From Methylotuvimicrobium sp018830325 (GTDB lineage: Bacteria > Pseudomonadota > Gammaproteobacteria > Methylococcales > Methylomonadaceae): 64,000 nt of DNA. Of this stretch, positions 37,620 to 44,616 are shown piece by piece. Location: NCBI RefSeq assembly GCF_044788715.1, contig NZ_CP173170.1, positions 558,001-622,000 on the forward strand. Direction: 5' to 3'. The translations under genes and the position numbers were made by a program. The notes below the pieces were generated by a model, which did not search any database, was not told where the DNA came from, and saw nothing but the letters and a program-made list of their open reading frames with translations. Numbering within the stretch: the stretch's first letter is position 1; the number at the start of each line of letters is the position of its first letter.

Positions 37620-38366
37620 TTATAACCGGGCTATAAACGCTTTTAATAGTTTGGCGGTATCGGCCATTCCTTTGTGTAGATTTTGTTCGATTTCAGTCAT
37701 AGTGATTTCGCCTTCTGTTTTTCCTGCCGCCCAATTTGCGACGACCGCAAGCGCTGCGTAGTCAATGTGTTGCTCTCTGGCTAGAGCGGCTTCCGGCATG
37801 CCGGTCATGCCGACTAAGTCGCAGCCGTCACGTTCCATGCGTTGGATTTCAGCGGCGGTTTCAAGTCGTGGGCCTTGTGTGCAGGCGTATGTGCCAGTTG
37901 GCGTAACAGAAATCTTTGCACTTTCTGCAGCAGAGATCAGTTTTTCCCGTAGTTCTGTCGAATAAGGGCTAGTGAAGTCGATATGCGTGACTTCTTCGAG
38001 ATCTTCTTCGAAAAAAGTGTGCTTACGTCCATAGCTATAGTCAATGATTTGATCGGGAACTGCGATATGAGCGGGAGCCATTTTTGACGTAATACCTCCA
38101 ACCGCGGCCACGGCGACTATTTTTTGGACGCCAATCTCTTTGAGTCCCCAAATATTTGCGCGGTAATTGATTTTATGAGGCGGGATTGTATGCGGGTTGC
38201 CATGCCTGGCTAGAAAGACGACGGTTTTTTCATCAATCTCGCCGATGACGTAATCGGCCGAAGGTATGCCGAAAGGCGTTTCGATATGTTTTCGTTCGAT
38301 GATTTTCAAGCCTTCAAGACGAGTCAATCCGGTTCCGCCGATGATTGCTAACTGTGTCATAGTCAT
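37620..38366 (-). CDS. S-methyl-5'-thioinosine / methylthioadenosine phosphorylase family
   Basis: Phosphorolytic purine nucleoside salvage. The 248-residue protein has LAIIGGTGLTRLEGL, phosphate-binding FLARHGNPHTIPPHKINYRAN, and the conserved TQGPRLETAAEIQRM and MTGMPEAALAREQ. In Pseudomonas aeruginosa the closest context gene (next to nagZ) is S-methyl-5'-thioinosine phosphorylase. The same nagZ neighbourhood here favours that activity over MTAP. The final choice needs specificity residues. The next gene upstream ends 5 bp before it. Confidence 0.88.
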   Translation of the reverse strand: MTMTQLAIIGGTGLTRLEGLKIIERKHIETPFGIPSADYVIGEIDEKTVVFLARHGNPHTIPPHKINYRANIWGLKEIGVQKIVAVAAVGGITSKMAPAHIAVPDQIIDYSYGRKHTFFEEDLEEVTHIDFTSPYSTELREKLISAAESAKISVTPTGTYACTQGPRLETAAEIQRMERDGCDLVGMTGMPEAALAREQHIDYAALAVVANWAAGKTEGEITMTEIEQNLHKGMADTAKLLKAFIARL

Positions 38367-38370
38367 TGTC

Positions 38371-38928
38371 CTAGTCGATTAAGTTATCCTGACAAGCGTA
38401 AATACCCGGCATGTTGCGTAGATAGCCTTTGTAATCCATCCCATAGCCAAACAAGTAGCGATCTTCGACCGAGAGTCCGACAAAATCGGCTTGGACCGGT
38501 TTTTCGCGGTCTAAAACCTTATCGACCAATACCGCACTGTAGACCGAAGTCGCGCCTTCCGATAAACAATATCGGTAGATCGCCTCCAACGTGATGCCTT
38601 CGTCTAAAATGTCGTCGACGATTAGAACCGTTCTGCCTTGCAGCGGCGTTCTCGGTTTTAAGACCCATTCGATAGTACTGCCGGATGTTTGGTTTTGATA
38701 GCGACTGGCATTTATCGCGTCGACGGTCAAGGGAATATTCAAACGAGTCAGGAGTTCGCCGCCGATGACCAAGCCGCCGTTCATGACGCATAGAAAAATA
38801 GGATTTCTATCCGCCAGAAGCAGGTTGATTTTATGAGCCATGGTGTCAATAGCCGCGTCGACTTCCTGCTTGTTGTGTAGTAGGTCGGCGGTTGATTGGA
38901 CGTGGTCGATTTCTTCAAGCATATTCAT
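38371..38928 (-). CDS. Hypoxanthine-guanine phosphoribosyltransferase
   Basis: Salvages hypoxanthine and guanine with PRPP. The 185-residue protein has the PRPP loop VLIVDDILDEGITLEAI, LCVMNGGLVIGGELLTRL and FVGLSVEDRYLFGYGMDYKGYLRN. It is the hpt-type form often annotated hypoxanthine-guanine phosphoribosyltransferase next to nagZ. Overlaps nagZ by 14 bp and the MTIP-like gene begins 4 bp after its stop: one three-gene operon. Confidence 0.92.
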   Translation of the reverse strand: MNMLEEIDHVQSTADLLHNKQEVDAAIDTMAHKINLLLADRNPIFLCVMNGGLVIGGELLTRLNIPLTVDAINASRYQNQTSGSTIEWVLKPRTPLQGRTVLIVDDILDEGITLEAIYRYCLSEGATSVYSAVLVDKVLDREKPVQADFVGLSVEDRYLFGYGMDYKGYLRNMPGIYACQDNLID

Positions 38929-39934
38929 TGGAAAGTTGTGCGATTTGTTGTGATATTAGTTGCCATTGGCTAGATGCTTGGAGAATTGCTCTGGTCATTT
39001 TGGGTTTGCCGCGCATCGCATCAAGTCGTTGTGCTCTGAGTGGATCGCTCTTGATCGGTACGCTGTCGAGCACTTGTTCAGCCGCTTTGGGATTGTTGCA
39101 AACTAATAGCATGTCGCAACCGGCATGTTGAGCTAATTTCGCGCGTTCGGAAAAATCGCCGGCCATCGCGGCTCCTTCCATGTTTAGGTCGTCGCTAAAT
39201 ATGGCACCGTTGAAATTAAGTTCGCGCCGTAAGATGTTTTGCAGCCATTTTTCGGAGAATCCGGCAGGCATGTTGTCTACGGCAGGGTAGACGACATGCG
39301 CGGGCATGACGGCTTCCAAACCTTGTTCGATTAATAATTTAAACGGAACTAAGTCCTTGGCTCGGATTTCGTTTAGTTCCCGTTCGTCGATCGGTAATGC
39401 CATATGCGAATCGGCGGCTACCGCGCCGTGTCCAGGGAAATGCTTGCCCGTTGCGGCCATGCCGGCCGATCGCATGCCTTTGCGAAAGCTGGCCGCTAAT
39501 TGGGCTGTGAGTTGTGGATCGGGCGAGAACGATCGGTCGCCGATGACTTCGCTGATGCCGCAATCGACATCAAGTACGGGAGCGAAGCTAAAATCAATGC
39601 CGACGGACAGCATTTCTGATGCCATCAGCCAACCAGCCGCTTCGGCGAGTTCGGGCTGTTCACGATAACAGTTGGCCGGCGGTAAGCGCGTAAAGTCTTG
39701 CTTGAATCGTTGTACGCGCCCCCCTTCCTGGTCGACAGCGATGAGTATAGGGCCTTTGCGGGCCATGCGAATGCTGTCGATCAAAGCGATAAGTTGTTCG
39801 GGTGATTCGTAATTGCGGGAAAAAAGAATCACCGCGCCGGTGTTGGGGTGATGGATCTTTTCTTGCTCATGAGCAGTTAAAGTCAAGCCTTCAACATCGA
39901 TCATGATGGGGCCGATTGCGGAATTAGTGGTCAT
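38915..39934 (-). CDS. nagZ: Beta-N-acetylhexosaminidase (peptidoglycan recycling)
   Basis: Cytosolic GH3 enzyme that removes GlcNAc from GlcNAc-anhMurNAc muropeptides. The 339-residue protein has IAVDQEGGRVQRF, the catalytic His/Asp loop KHFPGHGAVAADSHMALP and the nucleophile Asp in FSDDLNMEGA. All motifs are complete. It heads the purine-salvage operon, an arrangement known from Pseudomonas. Works with AnmK, AmgK and MurU, also in this window. Confidence 0.97.
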   Translation of the reverse strand: MTTNSAIGPIMIDVEGLTLTAHEQEKIHHPNTGAVILFSRNYESPEQLIALIDSIRMARKGPILIAVDQEGGRVQRFKQDFTRLPPANCYREQPELAEAAGWLMASEMLSVGIDFSFAPVLDVDCGISEVIGDRSFSPDPQLTAQLAASFRKGMRSAGMAATGKHFPGHGAVAADSHMALPIDERELNEIRAKDLVPFKLLIEQGLEAVMPAHVVYPAVDNMPAGFSEKWLQNILRRELNFNGAIFSDDLNMEGAAMAGDFSERAKLAQHAGCDMLLVCNNPKAAEQVLDSVPIKSDPLRAQRLDAMRGKPKMTRAILQASSQWQLISQQIAQLSNEYA

Positions 39935-40013
39935 ATTTCCGAGTTAACATTGTTAATTAAATAAGTAAAACTGGCTTATACTTAAGCGATTATTGTTTAA
40001 TCAGGAGTTAAGC

Positions 40014-40406
40014 GTGCGTTTTTTGTTGCTATTTTTAGGGTTGATTTTTTCCGGTTGGGTTTTGGCCCAGGATGCCGCCGACGATGCACAGCCGGCCATA
40101 GAATATTTGGAAATGTCGCCTAAGTTTACCGTGAATTTGGACGTACCTCGAAAATATTTATTGATCAATGTGCAATTGATGGTAGAGGGTAAGGATAATA
40201 TGGAAAAAATAAAAAAACATTTGCCGGCGCTAAGGCACGAATTGATTATGTTATATAGCGGTCGGAATGCCAACGAATTGGGAACCAAGGAGCAAAGGGA
40301 AGCCTTACGCCTGGAAAGTGTCGAAGCCGTTAGGAATGCGCTCAATAAATATGATAATAGCGACGGCCTTAGAGATGTGTTTTTTTCCGAGTTTTTGGTT
40401 AATTAG
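40014..40406 (+). CDS. FliL-like protein
   Basis: A 130-residue protein with signal/anchor segment (VRFLLLFLGLIFSGWVLA) and a FliL-type domain (LEMSPKFTVNLDVPRKYLLINVQLMVEGKDNMEKIKKHLPALRHELIMLYSGR...GLRDVFFSEFLVN). The final FxxFLVN is the FliL signature. GTG at 40014 is preceded by AGGAG and fits the signal sequence better than the ATG at 39993. No flagellar genes are nearby, so it is a stand-alone paralogue, as in Pseudomonas. Role unknown. Confidence 0.82.
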   Translation: MRFLLLFLGLIFSGWVLAQDAADDAQPAIEYLEMSPKFTVNLDVPRKYLLINVQLMVEGKDNMEKIKKHLPALRHELIMLYSGRNANELGTKEQREALRLESVEAVRNALNKYDNSDGLRDVFFSEFLVN

Positions 40407-40407
40407 T

Positions 40408-40833
40408 TTAGAGCTCCCTTGTTAAAAGGTCGTCAAATGTGGATTTAATCTTTGGAAGCAGCTCTTCCAGTTGGTGTTCCGTGTAAGGAACGGCGTCGAA
40501 TTTCCCCCAGACCGGGGCCGGCCATGCTTTATCCAAGCGATAGCGCACAATGTGATGGATATGCAGTTGTGGTACCAGATTGCCGATTGCGGCCACATTC
40601 ATTTTGTCGGCTTTGAAAAGCCCGGCTAGTCGTTCTGCTAGTTGGCACGACTCCTCTTGTAATAACGAGCGATCAGTAGGCGCCAATTGATAAATTTCAC
40701 GGATATCGCCAATTTCAGGTACTAAAATGAACCAAGGGAATTGGCTGTCGTTCATTAGCAGTAGTTGGCATAATTCCAAGCGTCCGAGCCGGATGCAATC
40801 TTTTTGTAGTTGTGGATGTAACTGAAAGGTCAT
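40408..40833 (-). CDS. HIT family protein
   Basis: A 141-residue histidine-triad protein: FQLHPQLQKDCIRLGRLELCQLLLMNDSQFPWFILVP, then PQLHIHHIVRYRLDKAWPAPVWG, carrying the HxHxH-phi motif as HIHHIVR. Likely a nucleotide hydrolase of the short proteobacterial HIT group. Substrate unknown. It converges with the FliL-like gene (1-bp gap). Confidence 0.88.
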   Translation of the reverse strand: MTFQLHPQLQKDCIRLGRLELCQLLLMNDSQFPWFILVPEIGDIREIYQLAPTDRSLLQEESCQLAERLAGLFKADKMNVAAIGNLVPQLHIHHIVRYRLDKAWPAPVWGKFDAVPYTEHQLEELLPKIKSTFDDLLTREL

Positions 40834-40915
40834 AAGATTAGACTTGAAATAAAAGTATAAAACGATGTATGTTGACTTGCTATTCTAACTATAACTATAA
40901 GAAAAGGATAAGATT

Positions 40916-41962
40916 ATGTCGGCGCAGTTATTTTCAAGCCAAGAGCGGGTAAGCGATGATCGGCTTAAAGTTTCTTTTCGGTTTATATTAGGCTTCTATG
41001 CAATTATCCCTATTTGTTTATTAGTGGAATGGTTCGATATTCTACTTTGGCAAGGTAGTTTGCGAGAGATGTTGCCGAGCCGTCCGGAGCATTTCCTGTT
41101 ATTCCAGTTGTTGTTCGGAACGCCGCATATCATTGCTAGCGCGTTGATTTTGACCGCTAATCGCGAATACTTCGGGTATTACCGGCACCGAATCATGATG
41201 ATGACGTTGGTGCTTGCGGTATTTTTCGGTATCGGCGGTCTATTTATTCCTTATCGCGTATTTTATATTATGGTTGCGGCTTGGACGGTCTACCATGTAC
41301 TTAAGCAGCAGCACGGTATTGCGCGAGGCGTTTGTAAGCTTCCGACATGGCCTTATCGTTTGATGTTGGGATTGAGTGTTGCCGCCGGTTTATTGATTTA
41401 TCTCGGTATTTTTCTCAAGAATAGCTTGGAGCCTGAGCAAGCTGATTGGCTTAGTCATATCGCCGGTACCTTAACTTTAGCTCTTTTATTGGCTACTATT
41501 TGGTGTCAGCGCTATGTAACGACAGGGCTCGGCAAGCTGTTTCTTTGGGCGAATACCATGCTTGTAGTGAGCACTTACTATTTGTTCGTTCAGCAATACT
41601 ATTTTCTGGCGATTTTGGCGCCTCGATTGGTTCATGATGCGACGGCTTATTCTTTTTATGTGACCCACGATTATAATCGTCATGGTAGGCAAGCCCGAAA
41701 CTTTATCTATCGTTGGGCGCAAGTATGCAATATACCAGTGCTTTTGGTCTTACCGCTGTTGTCTTTTGGGGCAGCTCTCCTTCTGCATCAATACGGAGAC
41801 GCCGCTGTTGAGTTTCTGACCGAGTTCTTATTCGGCGTGGAAATTCGTAAAGCGGTCAGTTTAGGTGTGATAGGCTATTTAGCGTTGCTGCATTACTATA
41901 CCGAGGCGTTTACCTGGAAGAACGACTCGCCTTACCGAAAGTTTATTGCTTTTTCAAAATGA
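40916..41962 (+). CDS. Multi-pass membrane protein with conserved-looking His motifs, unknown
   Basis: Not recognised. The 348-residue protein has about eight predicted transmembrane segments (for example IPICLLVEWFDILLW, IMMMTLVLAVFFGIGGLFI, SVAAGLLIYLGIFL, IAGTLTLALLLATIW). Histidines cluster on its loops: GTPHII (about 59), WTVYHVLKQQHGI (about 123-137), RLVHDATAYSFYVTHDYNRHGR (about 237-258) and LLHYYTEAF (about 328). This pattern of spaced His in membrane helices recalls di-iron or haem membrane oxygenases, such as Brp/Blh-like or desaturase-like folds, but no family motif is definite. It stands alone between genes with unrelated functions. Confidence 0.75.
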   Translation: MSAQLFSSQERVSDDRLKVSFRFILGFYAIIPICLLVEWFDILLWQGSLREMLPSRPEHFLLFQLLFGTPHIIASALILTANREYFGYYRHRIMMMTLVLAVFFGIGGLFIPYRVFYIMVAAWTVYHVLKQQHGIARGVCKLPTWPYRLMLGLSVAAGLLIYLGIFLKNSLEPEQADWLSHIAGTLTLALLLATIWCQRYVTTGLGKLFLWANTMLVVSTYYLFVQQYYFLAILAPRLVHDATAYSFYVTHDYNRHGRQARNFIYRWAQVCNIPVLLVLPLLSFGAALLLHQYGDAAVEFLTEFLFGVEIRKAVSLGVIGYLALLHYYTEAFTWKNDSPYRKFIAFSK

Positions 41963-42041
41963 TGGACTCGGCTAATTCGATTTGTACCCTTATATGCCAA
42001 TCGTAGATCAAAATTCGGCGCCCGGGTGGCTGTCAAAGGCG

Positions 42042-42102
42042 CAGCACCTAAATTATCCAAGACAATTAACCATGACCAATGAGCTATGGAATTTAGGTGC
42101 TT
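42042..42102. repeat. GCACCTAAATT palindrome, copy P4
   Basis: CAGCACCTAAATT ... AATTTAGGTGCTTG with inner CATGACCAATGAGCTATGG. Flanked on the left by the GATCAAAATTCGGC / GTCAAAGG words that also precede the TCACCTA hairpins. Confidence 0.85.
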
Positions 42103-42136
42103 GTTTTACGGCGGTCCTCGATAGACACGCTCTATA

Positions 42137-42471
42137 ACGATCATGAAGGCCCGGCCTCGCCCCAGTAAATGAAAGTTCTCTGGGTGGGCGGAGGGTGCGG
42201 TCACTCGCCCGACAGGACGCCGTGAACCCAGCACCTAAATTATCCAAGATAGTTAACCATAGCCAATGAGCTATGGAATTTAGGTGCTGGGTGAATACGT
42301 CCATTTAGGCTCGACTGCGGCTCGAGCGCCAAGGATGGCGCGAATGCAGATTTTGCATTACGCCATGGATGGCGTGTATTAGGGCAATGCAGGAGCAATT
42401 GCCGAGGAGCAAAAATCTGCCCTGCCGCCGACGCCTGTCGGTCGAGCAACCGCACCCTCTCCGGAACCGGC
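42137..42471 (-). repeat. Composite mosaic repeat, copy 2
   Basis: A roughly 330-bp segment that is the near-exact reverse complement of 47364-47685. It includes CACTCGCCCGACAGGACGCC, a GCACC palindrome at 42227-42291, GAATACGTCCATTTAGGCTC and the two partial palindromes CGCCAAGGATGGCG and CGCCATGGATGGCG. CTCCTCG/CGAGGAG words follow, then GCCCTGCCGCCGACGCCTG. No coding. Confidence 0.9.
42227..42291. repeat. GCACCTAAATT palindrome, copy P5, in filled site
   Basis: CCCAGCACCTAAATT ... AATTTAGGTGCTGGG, 65 bp, with TGAA directly on both sides (CGTGAA before, TGAATACG after). Other copies of the surrounding repeat have a single TGAA and no palindrome. Confidence 0.9.
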
Positions 42472-42628
42472 ATTTTCTCTGTCGAGCGCCGTATATCGAA
42501 AAATTAGATAAAGAGCTAAAATCTACGAACTTTCACAGTACTAAAATGATGTCGCTCGATTTTTCACTACGAAAGGAGTAGGTTCATCTTATGGTTTGTT
42601 CCGCCGGTTGACTGATCAAGATATGGGG

Positions 42629-42838
42629 CTAATCTTTCAGCGTAAACCCGACTTTAATAGTGACTTGCCAGTGCGCCACTTTGCCTTGGTCGATATGGCC
42701 GCGGGTTTCGACGACTTCCAGCCAGCGCAAATCGTGCAACGTATTAGCCGCTTTTGCGACGGCCTTTTCGATGGCGTCTTGAATGCTGACGGATGATGAG
42801 CCGGTCAATTCGATTTTTTTGTAAATATGGTCAGACAT
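42629..42838 (-). CDS. Dodecin family flavin-binding protein
   Basis: A 69-residue protein, MSDHIYKKIELTGSSSVSIQ then DAIEKAVAKAANTLHDLRWLEVVETRGHIDQGKVAHWQVTIKVGFTL. This is the dodecin fold (beta-alpha-beta-beta) with the flavin-stacking Trp in LRWLEV and the conserved GHI and WQVTIKVGF. It forms dodecamers that bind riboflavin/FMN or CoA. Overlaps murU by 8 bp, so it is probably co-transcribed with amgK-murU. Confidence 0.93.
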   Translation of the reverse strand: MSDHIYKKIELTGSSSVSIQDAIEKAVAKAANTLHDLRWLEVVETRGHIDQGKVAHWQVTIKVGFTLKD

Positions 42839-43511
42839 GGTGTGTTCCTCGCTGTTGATAAAGGTGGTCTAATTCTTTTAGCCTTTGCGGCGTTCCGATA
42901 TCCATCCAGAAACCGTTAAATATTTCCCCCGACACCCTATTTAGACGCATGGCTTCGCGTAAAATCGGTGCAAGTTTGAGGGTGCCTTGTCGGCTCTCGG
43001 CAAATAAATCCGGATGATAAAGCCCAATACCGCTGAAAGTATATTTTTCGGCAACACTATCGCTTAATAGATCGCCGTTAAATCCGAAATCGCCTGATGG
43101 GTGATGTTCGGGGTTGTTGACTAAAACCAAATGCGCAAGATCGATTTCGCGTTGTTTGAGCGTTTTAAATGGAAAATTCGTTGCGATATCGCCGTTTACG
43201 ACCAGAAAGGGTTTGTTATCCAGCAAAGGCAAAGCGCGGATAATGCCTCCGGCTGTTTCCAGTGGTGTTTCGCCCTCGTCCGAATAAGCGATGCTCACGC
43301 CGAATCGGCGGCCATCGCCCAGGTAGTCGATGATTTGGCTTCCCAGATGCGCCACATTGATTACAATATCGCTAAAACCCGCATCGCGCAAATCCTCCAG
43401 CAAATGCACGATAAGCGGTTTAGCGCCTACCATCAATAAAGGCTTAGGCTGGCGGTCGGTTAAAGGACGCATTCTTTCGCCGCGGCCCGCGGCTAGAATC
43501 ATCGCTTTCAT
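42831..43511 (-). CDS. murU: N-acetylmuramate alpha-1-phosphate uridylyltransferase
   Basis: Nucleotidyltransferase that makes UDP-MurNAc from MurNAc-1-P in peptidoglycan recycling. The 226-residue protein has MKAMILAAGRGERMRPLTDRQPKPLL, the sugar-nucleotide transferase signature, then LVVNGDIATNFPF and GFWMDIGTPQRL. Identification as MurU rather than RmlA or GlmU-like rests on size and the overlapping amgK (4 bp), the same pair known in Pseudomonas. Confidence 0.92.
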   Translation of the reverse strand: MKAMILAAGRGERMRPLTDRQPKPLLMVGAKPLIVHLLEDLRDAGFSDIVINVAHLGSQIIDYLGDGRRFGVSIAYSDEGETPLETAGGIIRALPLLDNKPFLVVNGDIATNFPFKTLKQREIDLAHLVLVNNPEHHPSGDFGFNGDLLSDSVAEKYTFSGIGLYHPDLFAESRQGTLKLAPILREAMRLNRVSGEIFNGFWMDIGTPQRLKELDHLYQQRGTHHV

Positions 43512-44503
43512 GTTTTTCTCCGGAAAGCCGGCAGAATTTGCCGATTTAGAAAGTCTGCAAATTCGGATAGTTCAGGATAGTGGGTGCTGGTTTCGGTAAC
43601 ATAATTTATTGTTCGAGGAATATCATTAAGATAAGCGGACTTTCCGTCTCGTAAGTGTAATCTCGCGAAAATGCCGATAGCTTTTAAGTGACGCTGTAAA
43701 CCCATCAGGTCGAACCAACGTTTGAATTGCGCTTGACTGCAGTCGATCGTTCCATGTTGAAGAAGGCGCTGAAAATAACCGTTTCTCCAATGATCGATTT
43801 GCGCTTTCGGCCAACTGATATAGCAATCTTTCAGCAGCGATACCAAATCGTAGGTGACCGGGCCTATTACCGCATCTTGGAAATCGATTATTCCAGGTTT
43901 GTCGTCGCCAAGGTCCATTAGGTTGCGTGAATGATAGTCACGATGTACGAAGGTTAAGGGTTGTTCCAAGGCTGAAGTAATCAGAAATTCATTGACTTCG
44001 GTTCTGAGCGGTTCGGGGATGGGAATATTCAGGAGGTGCGAAGTAAACCATTCCTCGAAAATACTTAGTTCCCGAATTAGCAGCGGTCGATCGTAATGAG
44101 GAATTTCGAGGTTATTGATCGCAATCAGTGTTTGTTGTTGAAACAAACTGTCGAGGGCGTATTGATACAGGCGTTCTGCGTTCGATGGCTTAAGACAGTC
44201 CAAATAGCAAACTTTACCGAAGTCTTCGAGTAATAAAAAGCCGTATGCGAGGTTCGATTGAAAAATTGTCGGCACATGAATACCGGGAACGGATAAAAGC
44301 TTGGCGACCTTGATAAACGCCTCGATATTTTCTTTGTCGGGTGGCGCGTCCATGACAATGTAAGTCGTTCCTTGCGAGTATATTCTGAAATAGCGGCGAA
44401 AACTGGCATCACTCGATGCCGGTTCAAAACGGTCAATGGCTAGCGACAGATCGTTCGATAGCCAATCGAGCATTAAAGCGGCTCGAGGGTCTTCGTTGGT
44501 CAT
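43508..44503 (-). CDS. amgK: Cell-wall amino sugar anomeric kinase
   Basis: Phosphorylates MurNAc or GlcNAc at C1. The 331-residue aminoglycoside-phosphotransferase-fold protein has FRRYFRIYSQGTTYIVMDAPPDKE, the catalytic loop FVHRDYHSRNLM (about 189-200) and metal-binding GIIDFQDAVIGP. Adjacent to murU and divergent from lptD, the same locus layout as Pseudomonas. Together with NagZ and AnmK this gives most of the MurNAc-recycling bypass. Confidence 0.93.
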   Translation of the reverse strand: MTNEDPRAALMLDWLSNDLSLAIDRFEPASSDASFRRYFRIYSQGTTYIVMDAPPDKENIEAFIKVAKLLSVPGIHVPTIFQSNLAYGFLLLEDFGKVCYLDCLKPSNAERLYQYALDSLFQQQTLIAINNLEIPHYDRPLLIRELSIFEEWFTSHLLNIPIPEPLRTEVNEFLITSALEQPLTFVHRDYHSRNLMDLGDDKPGIIDFQDAVIGPVTYDLVSLLKDCYISWPKAQIDHWRNGYFQRLLQHGTIDCSQAQFKRWFDLMGLQRHLKAIGIFARLHLRDGKSAYLNDIPRTINYVTETSTHYPELSEFADFLNRQILPAFRRKT

Positions 44504-44616
44504 AGTGGAATGGGATTCTTTAAGTTATATTGCTGGAGTAAATTGAGGTAGAATGTCCGTTCGGCATTTTATTCTATTTAAGCCTAATCAAGCCATACTT
44601 ACTCCCATACTTACCT

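Noticed and set aside
42137..42471. CRISPR array or phage attachment site as explanation of the repeats
   Set aside because: Repeats are irregularly spaced over tens of kilobases, in both orientations and mosaic; no direct-repeat/spacer pattern or integrase gene.
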